Positions 10,270 through 20,255 of a stretch of 64,000 nt of DNA are shown one piece after another; positions within the stretch are counted from its first letter, which is position 1, and every line of letters begins with the position of its first letter. The notes under the pieces were generated by a model. That model did not search any database. It was given only the letters and a program-made list of their open reading frames with translations, and was not told the DNA's origin. Origin of the DNA: Penium margaritaceum. Its lineage: Eukaryota > Streptophyta > Zygnematophyceae > Desmidiales > Peniaceae. The position numbers were made by a program, and so were the translations under genes. The stretch lies in contig SZWC01000546.1 of NCBI GenBank assembly GCA_023375785.1, forward strand, positions 259,136-323,135. Direction: 5' to 3'.

Positions 10270-11405
10270 TGTCAGCAAAAAGATCAATGGGTACAAGGCA
10301 CTGTGCAACCCGACGAAAGAATTCTTTATGAAGTACTCCCTAGTACTGGATTGCCCCCTCGGAGCCCATATCCTGGAATACCCTCCGGAATATTCCACTG
10401 GTTCGGCTCAAGCACTGTACCGCGAGGAATCTAGCCGGCAGCTCCCCAATGGCCGACACCTACTCCCGCGCAACCGAGCCAACGGTTGCCACCTTCCGCA
10501 CATCCCGCCCAATCACCACCAACAAAAGAGCGCCTCGGTCTTCACTACGTGCCAAAGACGTCCGACGGCTCTGATCCGTTGGAGAAGCCAGCCGGCACCG
10601 GCACTATCAATGCCTCCACGCCCCGGCCTCTTGTTCAAGGACTCAGGCGGAGTCGCTCCGCGACTCCGTTATTGGTGTCAGCCGCAGTAGTAGCAGCGCG
10701 GCTACGGTTATGACTAGCGTACTGCCCGCCATAGGCTTGGACCTAGAATAGAAGCTACTATATATGTGCGTACCTCGTGTATTAGGAGCTACCCTTTTGT
10801 GGTCATTCTGTTATCAATCAATTATCATGCTTCGTTTCTCAGCCCGGGCTCTCGCCCTGCCCCTACTCAGGCTCGGCCTCATGGCCCGCCACAACTCTTT
10901 GTCGCTGTTCATCATCCTGCTTATCGTCTCAGTCTTCAGCGGCCACTCAGATGTATTGAAGTACTTAGGCCGCATTGTCATGCCAGCCCGCACACCAGCG
11001 CTGCGGCAAGCACTGGCAACCGACCTTGGTACAAGCAACCTCACGCTGCAGCACCTTCAACCGTCCTTCAGTTCTTGTATCTCCACTGTAATCTCCTCTC
11101 ATGTTGATCAGCCCGCGCTTCGATGCTGCGGTACACGGATGCAGCCGGCCCGTACCTTGGCGCTTCAGCCTTGCGGCCCGTGCCTCGCCACTGTCCCCAC
11201 TTCTTAAAGCTCAGCTTATCTTCTCATCGTTATGGTGACTGATCCCTACATCAGCGCTCGAGCAAATGCACTGCGCCCACTGATGTTCTTGTCTGATCCT
11301 AATTCGCAGCGCTCCTCCCTCGGACCGCGGCCCCGCATTCCAGACTGTCATCTCTTCCTCTCCGCTTCAGTCGATGATTCCCATGACGCTTGCATTTTCC
11401 CAACA
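10270..11405 (+). repeat. Element 2 right (3') LTR
   Basis: A 1136-bp LTR starting TGTCAGCAAAAAGATC and ending TTTTCCCAACA. It contains a clear TATA-like CTATATATG near 10757, the likely promoter position. It is 62 bp longer than the left copy through several small length differences. Confidence 0.9.
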
Positions 11406-12708
11406 GCTATTGTGCGCAATGCCTTGACAAAGCAGGCATGTGCCACTGACCTTGACCACAAAGTTTACCAAGTACCTTAAACGGCTATGAATCATAACAT
11501 GAGTCAGCCACGATAAGACTGTCCAATCACAGTGCAGATATACTAGGCATGACCTTACAAGTATAAACAAGGTAGAATACTGGTGGCTTGGTGTGGCTAT
11601 TCTGCGCAATGCCTTAACACAGTTGGCATGTGCCCTTGACCATGACTACAAAGTTTACCAAGTGACTTTATCTTCTACAAATCGTAACACGAGTCAGCCA
11701 CTGTCAAGGTGCCCAATCACAGAAAACATCTAATATGCATGACCTTCCACGTATAAACAAGGTAAAAAACCGGTGGCTTGGCACGGCTATTGTGCGCAAT
11801 GCCTTGACAAAGTTGGCATGTGCCACTGACCATGACCACATAGTTTACCAAGTACCTTAAACGGCTATGAATCATAACACGAGTCAGCCACGGCCAGAGT
11901 GTCCAATCACAGTGCAGATACACTAGGCATGACCTTACATGTATAAACAAAGTAGAATACAGGAGGCTCGTTGTGGCAATTATGCGCAATGCCTTGACAA
12001 AGTTGGCATGTGCCACTGACCATGACCACAAATATATCCAAGTGACACTTCCTTCTATGAATCATAACACGAGTCAGCCACGGTCAGAGTGACCAATCAC
12101 AGTTCAGATGTACTATGCATGACCTTGCAGGTATCAACAAGGTAGAACACTGGTGGCTTGGTACGGCTATTGTGCGCAATGCCTTGACAAAGTTGGCATG
12201 TGCCACTGACCATGACCACAAATATATCCAAGTGACACTTCCTTCTATGAATCATAACACGAGTCAGCCACGGTCACAGTGACCAATCACAGTTCAGATG
12301 TACTATGCATGACCTTGCAGGTATCAACAAGGTAGAACACTGGTGGCTTGGTACGGCTATTGTGCGCAATGTCTTGACAAAGTTGGCATGTGCCACTGAC
12401 CATAACCACAAAGTTTACCAAGTACCTTGAACGGCTATGAATCATAACACGAGTCAGCCACGGTCAGAGTTTCCAATCACAGCGCACATCTAATATGCAT
12501 GTTCTTGCAGTTATACACAAGGTAAAAAACCGGTGGCTTGGTACGGCTATTGTGCTTAATGCCTTGACAAAGTTGGCACGTGCCACTGACCATGACCACA
12601 AAGTTTACCAAGTACCTTAAACGGCTATGAATCATAACACGAGTCAGCCACGATCAGAGTGTCCAATCACAGTACATATGTACTAGGCATGATCTTGCAA
12701 GTACAAAC
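11406..12708 (-). repeat. 190-bp satellite, - direction
   Basis: About seven reverse-oriented monomers between elements 2 and 3. Two adjacent monomers at roughly 12021-12400 are almost identical (one base differs over most of the unit) and share the otherwise rare words AAATATATCC and GACACTTCCTTC, which points to a very recent local duplication. Confidence 0.94.
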
Positions 12709-13317
12709 TGTCAGAAGAATACAGACACGAGAACATGAGCGGCAGAAGCAGGCAGAAGCGTCAAAACACGCAAGCATACGTCAGCAAAGTGACGTAGGCA
12801 AGGGCGGTCCAAGGAGTTAGTCGCGAGAGCTGATAGAAGCTGAGAGGCGAGATAGCTGAGGTAGATGGTTGATGTGAGAAGGAGTGCTGGCAAGATGAGT
12901 GATGATTGGTGGAGTGTGAGAGCTGAGCGAAGGAGCAAGAGTGACGGAGCGAAGTATTGAGAGGAGTTGGCAAAGACAAAGAATGTGAGGAGCGAACAGA
13001 GCGAAGACACGGCGGCAAAGCCGCGGAACCAAAGGGGAACAAGATGAGTAGAACTGTTCTGCTTGACTCGAGGGAATGAACCTCCTCGGTATATATGGAC
13101 AGAACAGGACAACTGTATGTGCAATGGCTTCTTCCCACTTGACGGACGTGGGTGACAGGTGTCACTTTTTTAGGGGATAACTCGGTCTCAACGGTCCTGA
13201 GATCCTACTGTTGGTGACCGAGGTGGTTCGGACTTGAGCTTGAACCGTTATTGAGAAAAGGCGGATCTTTTCCTTGCCGAGTGACCAGAGTGAGTTTCTT
13301 GATGCCAATTTATGACA
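12709..13317 (-). repeat. Element 3 left (3') LTR
   Basis: A 609-bp LTR reading TGTCAGAAGAAT at its left end and TTTATGACA at its right end on the + strand. A TATATA core at about 13092 lies in the stretch CGGTATATATGG and is the likely promoter for - strand transcription. It is closely matched by 15880-16488 and more distantly by the solo LTR and element 5 LTRs. Confidence 0.93.
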
Positions 13318-13328
13318 CCCCCCTTGAA
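13318..13328 (-). promoter_or_regulatory. Element 3 polypurine tract
   Basis: CCCCCCTTGAAAG on the + strand reads CTTTCAAGGGGGG on the coding strand and touches the left LTR, as a plus-strand primer should. Element 5 has a related tract in the same place. Confidence 0.85.
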
Positions 13329-13378
13329 AGTCACAATGGTCATTCAGGCAGTTCAGATAGGCTGATCCATGAGTATTT

Positions 13379-13924
13379 TTAGTCCTCTTCTGTTGAAGGT
13401 GTGGCCACTGATAGTGGGGAAGGAGGACCAGGAAGATACTCAGGGTGGGGAACCCTCAGTGGTGCCGGGAGGTCTCTCACCCTGACCCGTTGTGGACGAC
13501 TGAGCCATCGACGCTCTCCTCTCGTTTCGCTGACTTCTCTCAGTTCCAGAGTTAGAGCGTAGATGTCAGATACCTGAACATCATAGTGTCTGAGAGATGA
13601 TCGGAAGGGCTCTTCAGTAGTGAGCCAGAGAATGAGAAGTGCCTGATACTCAGCATNGTCTTGCCAGTATCGGGCAACTTCTTGATTGTCGTTGAAGTTG
13701 TAGTGGTCAGAGTGGAAGTAGCCTCTTCGCTGAGAGAAGATGGTCCAGAGATTGATATGGCGCATCTCTACATTCGTAGTTCTTCGTAGAGTTGTGTGCC
13801 AGATGTGGTAGTTGTGGATTCCAGTAGAGTTGAAGTGAAGAATTGGAATCCGTCTGGCAATGCCGAATGTTTCAGGAGAGATTTGCCGTTGGTCCCACCA
13901 AGAGGTTGAACGTTGTCCCGCCAT
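13379..13924 (-). pseudogene. Gag-like coding remnant in element 3
   Basis: A frame of about 181 codons on the element's sense strand, with one unresolved base (13657). It begins MAGQRSTSWWDQRQISPE. The layout resembles the copia-type gag/UBN2 pattern: an N-terminal stretch with a Tyr/Trp pair (HNYHIWHTTLRR), then a Trp followed by an Ala- and Leu-rich helix (EYQALLILWLTTEEPF), then a heptad-like helix (DIYALTLELREVSE), and a Pro/Arg-rich tail. No zinc knuckle follows. Unusually, it sits beside the 3' LTR rather than near the primer-binding site. Homology to gag is a pattern-based inference; an unrelated element-specific protein is possible. Confidence 0.5.
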
Positions 13925-14149
13925 GTGGATTTGGTTGAAGGGATGGAGTCAGGTCTGGCAGAGACTGAAAGGAGAGGAACCCACTGGAGGATGAAGTGAG
14001 AGCAGATGTTACGTTTTTGTGTTGGAGAAGGTATGTTGTTCGGGGAGGAGAAGATTCGACCATGTGAAGGCGCTGTCCAGGTTTAGGGATAGTGCTGAGG
14101 AAGGGGAAGCAATTTGTGATTTAGTGGGAGCGCAGACTGGTTGAGTGTG

Positions 14150-15010
14150 TTGATGGAGGTTTCGGCGTGAGGGCAGGTCGCCGCGGAACAGGTGATACGA
14201 CTGGGCAGATCCTTGTGTCGAGCTTGAAGGTGATGCAGATGATGAGGAATTGATTGACGATGAAGTGGGTTTCGGCGTGGGCGCAGGTCGTCGCAAAAAC
14301 GGGCGATGCGACCTGGCGGATTCTTATGCCAAGTGGAGCGGAAGCGGATGACTGTGGAGGAACGATGGATGATTGAGTGGGCGCAGGGGCGAGACAACGT
14401 GCGCGATTTAAAGAGGAGAGTAGGATGCAGCAAGGGTAAGGCAGGTGCCAACGCGTCGCGAGAAATCTGTTGCTGGCGTGGGTGCAGGCTGCTGCGAAGC
14501 GGGCAGCTAGCTCGTGCAGATCCTAGTGCCGTTCACAGATGCTGGTGATTGTTGATGAAGTGGAGGCTGATGACGATGGCTGAGTGGGCGCATGGGCGAA
14601 CCACGTGCGCTGCAGGAAGTTTTGGCGTGGGCACAGGTTGTCGCGGAAAAGGCGATGCGGCCGGGCGGATCCTTGTGCCGAGCTGAGAGCGATGCAAAGC
14701 TGAGGAAATGATTGATTGATGAGTGGGCGTAGGGGCAAACCACGTGCACTGCGGATGTATTCGGCATGGGTGCAGGTCATCGCGGAATGGGCGATGCGAC
14801 CGGGCGGATCCTTGTGCCGAGCTGAAGAGGATTTTCAGAAGTGGAGGAAGAAATTGATTGATGAGTGGGCGCAGGGGCGGAACCTCATGCGCAAAGAGAC
14901 GATGCTGATGAGGATGATGGATGGACAACGGTGTGGATGATGCTGACGATGGAGAGGCAGAGATGAGGCAAGAATGAGTGCCTAATGAAGTAGAGGAAAC
15001 TGGAGCGAGG
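14150..15010 (-). repeat. G-rich internal repeats of element 3
   Basis: A unit built of GGCGTGGGCGCAGGT, CGCGGAA, GCGATGCGACCGGGCGGATC and TTGTGCCGAGCTG recurs near 14160, 14270, 14475, 14625 and 14757, spaced irregularly at about 105-205 bp. The same unit is found in element 5. It is part of the noncoding interior of this non-autonomous family. Frames that run through it are repeat by-products. Confidence 0.8.
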
Positions 15011-15159
15011 AGGAGGAGGAATGACGGAGATGAGCGAAGATGAAGGCCGAAGGCTGATGTTGATGGAGAAGACAGGAGACAGGAAGCAACTCGAGCAGAG
15101 AGAGCCGAGATGAGACGCGGTGCGGCATGTGGGCAGAGCGGTACAGCTGCTTCTTCTGT

Positions 15160-15345
15160 GTTCAGGAGAGTGACGGCTTGTTCCCCAGTTGGTTCGGGAG
15201 TGGGAGCAGGAAGACTGGTGGTGTCCGATATCCTGTCATCTGGAAGAAGTTGGCTGCGGTAGAGGGAGTCAGGCAGCGGGCAGGTCCACCGGACCGCTGA
15301 TGTCAGGAGAGTGACGGCTTGTTCCCCAGTTGGCTCGGAAGTCAA
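15160..15345 (-). repeat. Duplicated 139-bp segment in element 3
   Basis: The words TCAGGAGAGTGACGGCTTG and TTCCCCAGTTGG occur near 15162 and again near 15301, each followed by GCAGGAAGACT and GGTGTCCGATATCCTG. The same word pair occurs twice in element 5 (near 51290 and 51434), so the duplication predates the split of the two copies. Confidence 0.75.
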
Positions 15346-15867
15346 AGCAGGAAGACTGTTGGTGTCCGATATCCTGACGGCAGCAGTTTTGGTTGCAGCT
15401 GTTGACATGGTGAGGAGGCGATGCAAGAGAGCGGTTCAAGATGATGGACGCGGGCTGGCTGAGGATGACGGTGAGGAGGGGCAGATGAGGCTGATAAGGT
15501 AGGATGAAAGAGGAGGAGATGCTTGCAGAGGCATATGTGATGAGGGGCAGCAGATGGTGGGCGGCAGGAAGCTTCTTGGTAGTTGACGGGAGATGGCGGC
15601 TCAAAAGTTACTTGCAGCTGATGTGGGCGACAAGTCACCGGTAGTTGGCCATGGGCACGGGAATGGGCACAGGGCTTCCTTGGGATGACAAGGCATTTCT
15701 TCCGCGTGGAGAACTCGTCAGGCGCGACTGCTGATGTCAGTTGCGGACGAAGCGGAGAGGCGCGGGGTGACGGCAGCGGCGACAGATGAATGTGAGCAGA
15801 TGTAAAGGAGGAGAGATGCCGGCAGAGTGATGACGCAGTTCCAAGGCACCAGGTGATGTTGCCTGAT

Positions 15868-15879
15868 GCTCTGATACCA
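15868..15879 (-). promoter_or_regulatory. Element 3 primer-binding site (initiator tRNA-Met)
   Basis: GCTCTGATACCA on the + strand (TGGTATCAGAGC on the coding strand) directly abuts the right LTR. It shows that the right LTR is the 5' LTR. Confidence 0.92.
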
Positions 15880-16488
15880 TGTCAGAAGAATGCAGATACG
15901 AGAACAGTAGTGGCAGAAGCAGGCAGAAGCATCAGAACACGCAAGTATACGTCAGCGAAGTGACGTAGGCAAGGGCGGTCCAAGGAGTTAGTCGCGGGAG
16001 CTGATAGAAGCTGAGAGGTGAGATAGCTGGGGTAGACGGTTGATGTGAGAAGGAGTGCTGGCGAGATGAGTGATGATTGGCGGAGTGTGAGAGCTGAGCG
16101 AAGGAGCGAGAGTGAAGGAGCGAAGTGTTGAGAGGAGTTGGCAAAGACAAAGAATGTGAGGAGCAAGCAGAGCGAAGACACAAGGGCGAAGCCGCAGAAC
16201 CAAAGGGGAACAGGATGAGTAGAACTGTTGTGGTTGACTCGAGGGAATGAATCTCCTCGGTGTATATGGATTGAACAGGAGAAAGGTATGTGCAACGGCT
16301 CTTCCCACTAGCCGGACGTGGGTGACAGGTGTCACTTTTTTAGGGGATAACTCGGTCTCAACGGTCCTGAGATCCTACCGTTGGTGACCGAGATGGTTCG
16401 GACTTGAGCTTGAACCGTTATTGAGAAAAGGCGGATCTTTTCCTGGCTGGGTGACTACAGTGAGTTTCTTTGATGCTAATTTCTGACA
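15880..16488 (-). repeat. Element 3 right (5') LTR
   Basis: A 609-bp LTR with TGTCAGAAGAAT at its left end and TTTCTGACA at its right end on the + strand, of equal length to the left copy. Confidence 0.93.
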
Positions 16489-18575
16489 GAAACAAGGTAG
16501 AATACTGGTTGATTGGTGTGGCTATTGTGCGCAATGCCTTGACAAAGTTGGCATGTGCCACTNNNNNNNNNNNNNNNNNNNNNNNNNNNNNNNNNNNNNN
16601 NNNNNNNNNNNNNNNNNNNNNNNNNNNNGGTGTGGCTATTGTGCGCAATGCCTTGACAAAGTTGGCATGTGCCAGTGACCATGACCACAAATGTATCCAA
16701 GTGATTTTTACTTCTATTCATCATAACACGAGTTAGCCACGGTCAGAGTATCCAATCACAGTGCATATGTACTGGGCATGACCTTGTAGGTACAAACAAG
16801 GTAGAATACTGGTGGCTCGGTGTGGCTATTGTGCACAATGCCTTGACAAAGTTGGCATGTGCCAATGATCATGACCACAAAGGTATCCAAGTGACTTATA
16901 GTTCTATTGATCATAACACGAATCAGCCATAGTCAGAGTGTCCAATCACAGTGCAGATGTACGAGGCATGATCTTGCAGGTACAAACAAGGTAGAATACC
17001 GGTGGCTCGGTGTGGCTACTGTGCGCAGTGCCTTGATGAAGTTTGCATGTGCCTCTGACCATGACCACAAATTTTACCAAGTGACTTTAACTTCTACGAA
17101 TCACAACACAAAAGTCACGGTCAGAGTACCCAATCACAGTGCACATCTAATATGCATGACCTTGCATGTATAAACAGGGTAAAAAACCGGTGGCTTGGTA
17201 CGACTATTGTACGCAATGCCCCGACAAAGTTGGCATGTGCCACTGACCATGACCACAAAATTTACCAATTACATTAAACGGCTATAAATCATAACACGAG
17301 TCAGCCACGGTCAGAGTGTACAATCACAGTGCAGATATAGTGCGCATGACCTTGCAAGTATATACAAGGTAGAATACTGGTGGCTCGGTGTGGCTATTGT
17401 ACGCAATACCTTGACAAAGTTGGCATGTGCCACTGGCCATGACCAAAGATATATCCAAGTGACGTTTACGTCTATTGATCATAACACAGGCCAGCCACGG
17501 TCAGAGTGTCCAATCACAGTGCAGATGTACTAGGCATGATCTTGCAGGTACAAACAAGGTAGAATACTGGTGGCTCGGTGTGGCTATGGTGTGCAATGCC
17601 TTGACAAAGTTGGCATGTGCCACTGACCATGACCACAAATGTATCCAAGTGACTTTTACTTCTTTTGATCATAACACGAGTCAGCCACGGTCAGAGTGCC
17701 CAATCAAAGTATAGATTTGCTAAGCATGATCTTGCAGATACAAACAAGGTACAATACTGGAGGCTCGGTGTGGCTATTTTGCGCAATGCCCTGATAAAGT
17801 TGGCATGTGCCACTGACCATGACCACAAAGTTTACCAAGTGACTTTATCTTCTACAAATCGTAACACGAGTCAGCCATGGTCAGAGTGTCCAATCACAGT
17901 TTAGATGTACTAGGCATGACCTTGCAGGTATAATAAAGGTATAATAATGGTGGCTCGGTGTGGCTGTTGTGCGCAATGCCTTGACAAAGTTGGCATGTAC
18001 CACAAACCATGACCACAAATGTATCCAAGTGACTTTTACTTCTATTGATCATAACACGAGTCAGCCACGGTCTGAGTGTCCAACCACAGTACAGATATAC
18101 TGTGCATGACCTTGCAGTAATAAACAAGGTAGAATACTGGTGGCTCGGTCTGGCTATTTTATGCAATGCCTTGACAAAGGTGGCACGTGCCACTGATCAT
18201 GACCAAAAATGTTTACCAAGTGACATTAACTTCTACGAATCGTAACACGGGTCAGCCACGGTCAGAGTGCCCAATCACAGTGCACGTCTAATATACATGA
18301 CCTTGCAAATATAAACATGGTAAAAACCCGATGTCTTGGCACAGCTATTGTGCGCAATGCCTTGACAAAGTTGGCATGTGCCACTGACCATGACCACAAA
18401 GTTTACCAAGTAACTTAAACGGCTATGAATCATAACACGAGTCAGCCACGGTCAGAGTGTCCAATCACAGTGCAGATATACTGTGCATGACCTTGCAGGT
18501 ATAAACAAGGTAGAATACTGGTGGCTCAGTGTGGCTATTGTGCGCAATGCCTTGACAAAGTTGGCATGTGCCACT
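16489..18575 (-). repeat. 190-bp satellite, - direction, with assembly gap
   Basis: About eleven reverse-oriented monomers of mixed classes (GATCATAACACGAG = class A, GAATCATAACACGAG = class B, GAATCGTAACACGAG = class C), ending at the MITE insertion. An N gap lies near the left end. Confidence 0.94.
16563..16628. other. Assembly gap (66 N)
   Basis: Both sides of the gap carry the same satellite segment (GGTGTGGCTATTGTGCGCAA at 16515 and again at 16629), only 114 bp apart instead of 190. The stated gap length is therefore unreliable: if the array is regular, about 76 bp more than shown are missing, or whole monomers are. Confidence 0.95.
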
Positions 18576-18901
18576 GAGGGTGCACACCGGGTAAGATTCC
18601 CGGATCCCAGATTGGATTCGGATTCACGAATCGGAATCCAGGTTTGGCTTTGATTCACGAATCCGAATCTGGATTCGCGAATCCGTAAGATTCACGAATC
18701 TTTTCCAAATCCTATGGGTGATGGCAGGTAAAAATCCTCTAATCTGCCACATAAATCCCTGTTTTCCATGTTGAAACAATAAGGAAAAGGATCTCCGAAT
18801 CCCGAATCGAATCCTCATGAAGGATTTGGATCCCCGAATCCGAATCTTTATCCGGGTTCACGAATCTTATTCACGAATCCTAGGATTTGGTGTGCAGCCT
18901 T
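18576..18901. mobile_element. 326-bp MITE-like DNA transposon
   Basis: A non-satellite insert with terminal inverted repeats GAGGGTGCACACC and AAGGCTGCACACC (11 of 13 match), flanked by the perfect 10-bp duplication ATGTGCCACT (18566-18575 and 18902-18911). The interior is packed with imperfect dyads of the type GATTCACGAATC and CCGAATC words on both strands, and has no real coding capacity. A 9-11 bp duplication suits Mutator-like elements, while the terminal bases also recall some hAT MITEs, so the superfamily is left open. It moved by transposase supplied elsewhere. Confidence 0.82.
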
Positions 18902-20209
18902 ATGTGCCACTGACCATGACCACAAATGTACCTGAGTGACTTTTACTTCTATTGATCATAACACGAGTCAGCCACGGTCAGAGTGTCCAATCACAGTGCA
19001 GATATACTAGGCATGATCTTGCAGGTTCAAACAAGGTAGATACTGGTGGCTCCGTGTGGCTATTGTACGCAATGCCTTTACAAAGTTGGCATGTGCCACT
19101 GACCATGACCACAAATGTATCCTAGTGACTTCTACTTCTATTGATCATAACACAAGTCAGCTACGGTCAGAGTGCCCAATCAAAGTGCAGATGTACTAGG
19201 CATGACCTTGCAGGTACAGACAAGGTATAATACTGGTTCCTCGGTATGGCTATTGTGCGCAATGCCTTGACAAAGTTGGCATGTGCCACTGACCATGACC
19301 GCAAATCTATTCAAGTGACTTTTACTTCTATTGATCATAACACAAGTCAGCCATGGTGAGAGTGTCCAATCACAAAGCAGATGTACTAGGCATGATCTTG
19401 CAGGTTTAAATAAGATAGAATACTGGTGGCGTGGTGTGGCTATTGTGCACAATGCCTTGACAAAGTTGGCATGTGCCACTGATCATGACCACAAATGTTT
19501 ACCAATCGTAACACGAGTCAGCCACGGTCAGAGTACCCAATCACAGCACACTTCTAATATGCATGACCTTGCAGGTATAAACAGGGAAAAAAAACCGGTG
19601 TCTTGGCACAGCTATTGTGCGCAATGCCTTGACAAAGTTGGCATGTGCCACTGGCCATGACCACAAATGTATCCAAGTGAATTTTACTTCTATTTATCAT
19701 AACATGAGTCAATCACGGTCAGAGTGTCCAATCACAGTGCAGATGTACTAGGCATGATCTTGCAGGTGCAAACAAGGTAGAATACTGGTGGCCCGGTGTG
19801 GCTATTGTGCGTAATGCCTTGACAAAGTTGGCATGTGCCACTGACTATGACCACAAAGTTTACCAAGTGACTTTAACTTCTACGAATCGTAACACGATTC
19901 AGCCATGGTCAGAGTGCCGAATCACAGTGCACATCTTATATGCATGACCTTCCAGGTATAAACGAGGTAAAATGTCTTGGCAAGGCCATTGTACGCAATG
20001 CTTTGACAAAGATGGCATGTGCCACTGACCATGACCACAATGTTTACCAAGTACCTTAAACAGCTATGAATCATAACACGAGTCAGCCACGGTCAGAGTG
20101 TCCAATCATAGTGCAGATATACTAGGCATGACCTTACATGTATAAATAAGGAAGGATACCAGTGGATCGGTGTGACTATTGTGCGCAATGCCTTGACAAA
20201 GTTGGCATG
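18902..20209 (-). repeat. 190-bp satellite, - direction
   Basis: About seven reverse-oriented monomers between the MITE and the second orientation switch. One monomer near 19500 is shortened: its ATGTTTACC is followed directly by AATCGTAACACG. Confidence 0.94.
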
Positions 20210-20255
20210 CCAGTGGCACATGCCAGCTTTGTCAAGGCATTGCGCACAATAGCCA
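20178..20255. other. Satellite orientation switch, - to +, with inverted arms
   Basis: The reverse array ends ATGCCTTGACAAAGTTGGCA, and within a few bases the + array starts with GTGGCACATGCC. The left arm (20178-20209) and right arm (about 20216-20255) are near-perfect reverse complements of some 33 bp with a loop of under 10 bases, so this junction could form a hairpin. Confidence 0.9.

Larger units (their letters stand above)
7467..11405 (+). mobile_element. Element 2: non-autonomous LTR retrotransposon
   Basis: A 3.9-kb element with long LTRs (1074 and 1136 bp), an exact initiator tRNA-Met primer site after the left LTR and a polypurine tract before the right LTR, reading on the + strand. 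The 1.7-kb interior is rich in CAG/CAA and Ser/Thr codons and contains no recognisable gag or pol. The satellite resumes in phase on the far side (GCTATTGTGCGC), but the five bases before the left LTR (TTTTT) no longer match those after the right LTR (GCTAT), so no clear target duplication remains. LTR agreement is about 85-88% by eye, the lowest here, which makes this the oldest or fastest-diverged insertion. It is broken or defective by nature, and one N lies in the interior (9784). Confidence 0.87.
12709..16488 (-). mobile_element. Element 3: LTR retrotransposon with gag-like remnant
   Basis: A 3.8-kb element on the - strand, with 609-bp LTRs, an initiator tRNA-Met primer site abutting the right LTR and a polypurine tract abutting the left LTR. 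Flanks CAAAC (12704-12708) and GAAAC (16489-16493) are a 4/5 target duplication. The only protein-like content is a gag-like frame next to the 3' LTR; pol is absent. The rest of the interior is G-rich DNA with internal repeats shared with element 5. LTRs agree about 93% by eye, and many of the differences are C/T or G/A transitions, as expected for methylated repeats. It is defective and depended on another element's enzymes. Confidence 0.9.

Noticed and set aside
10241-10690. A frame of about 149 codons, with a counterpart near 7449-7883
   Set aside because: Both lie in the LTRs of element 2. They are similar only because the LTRs are copies of each other, and no motif is recognised.
14306-15502. 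Frames of 60-300 codons on both strands in the interior of element 3
   Set aside because: They run through the G-rich internal repeats in several frames at once and carry no recognisable domain.
15868-15879. 3' end of a tRNA-Met gene (also at 51998 and 59935)
   Set aside because: Only the last 12 bases match. Each abuts an LTR and is a primer-binding site; no tRNA body is present.
16418-16736. Open frames spanning the N gap on both strands
   Set aside because: They are read through unknown bases and made of satellite, so they are artefacts.
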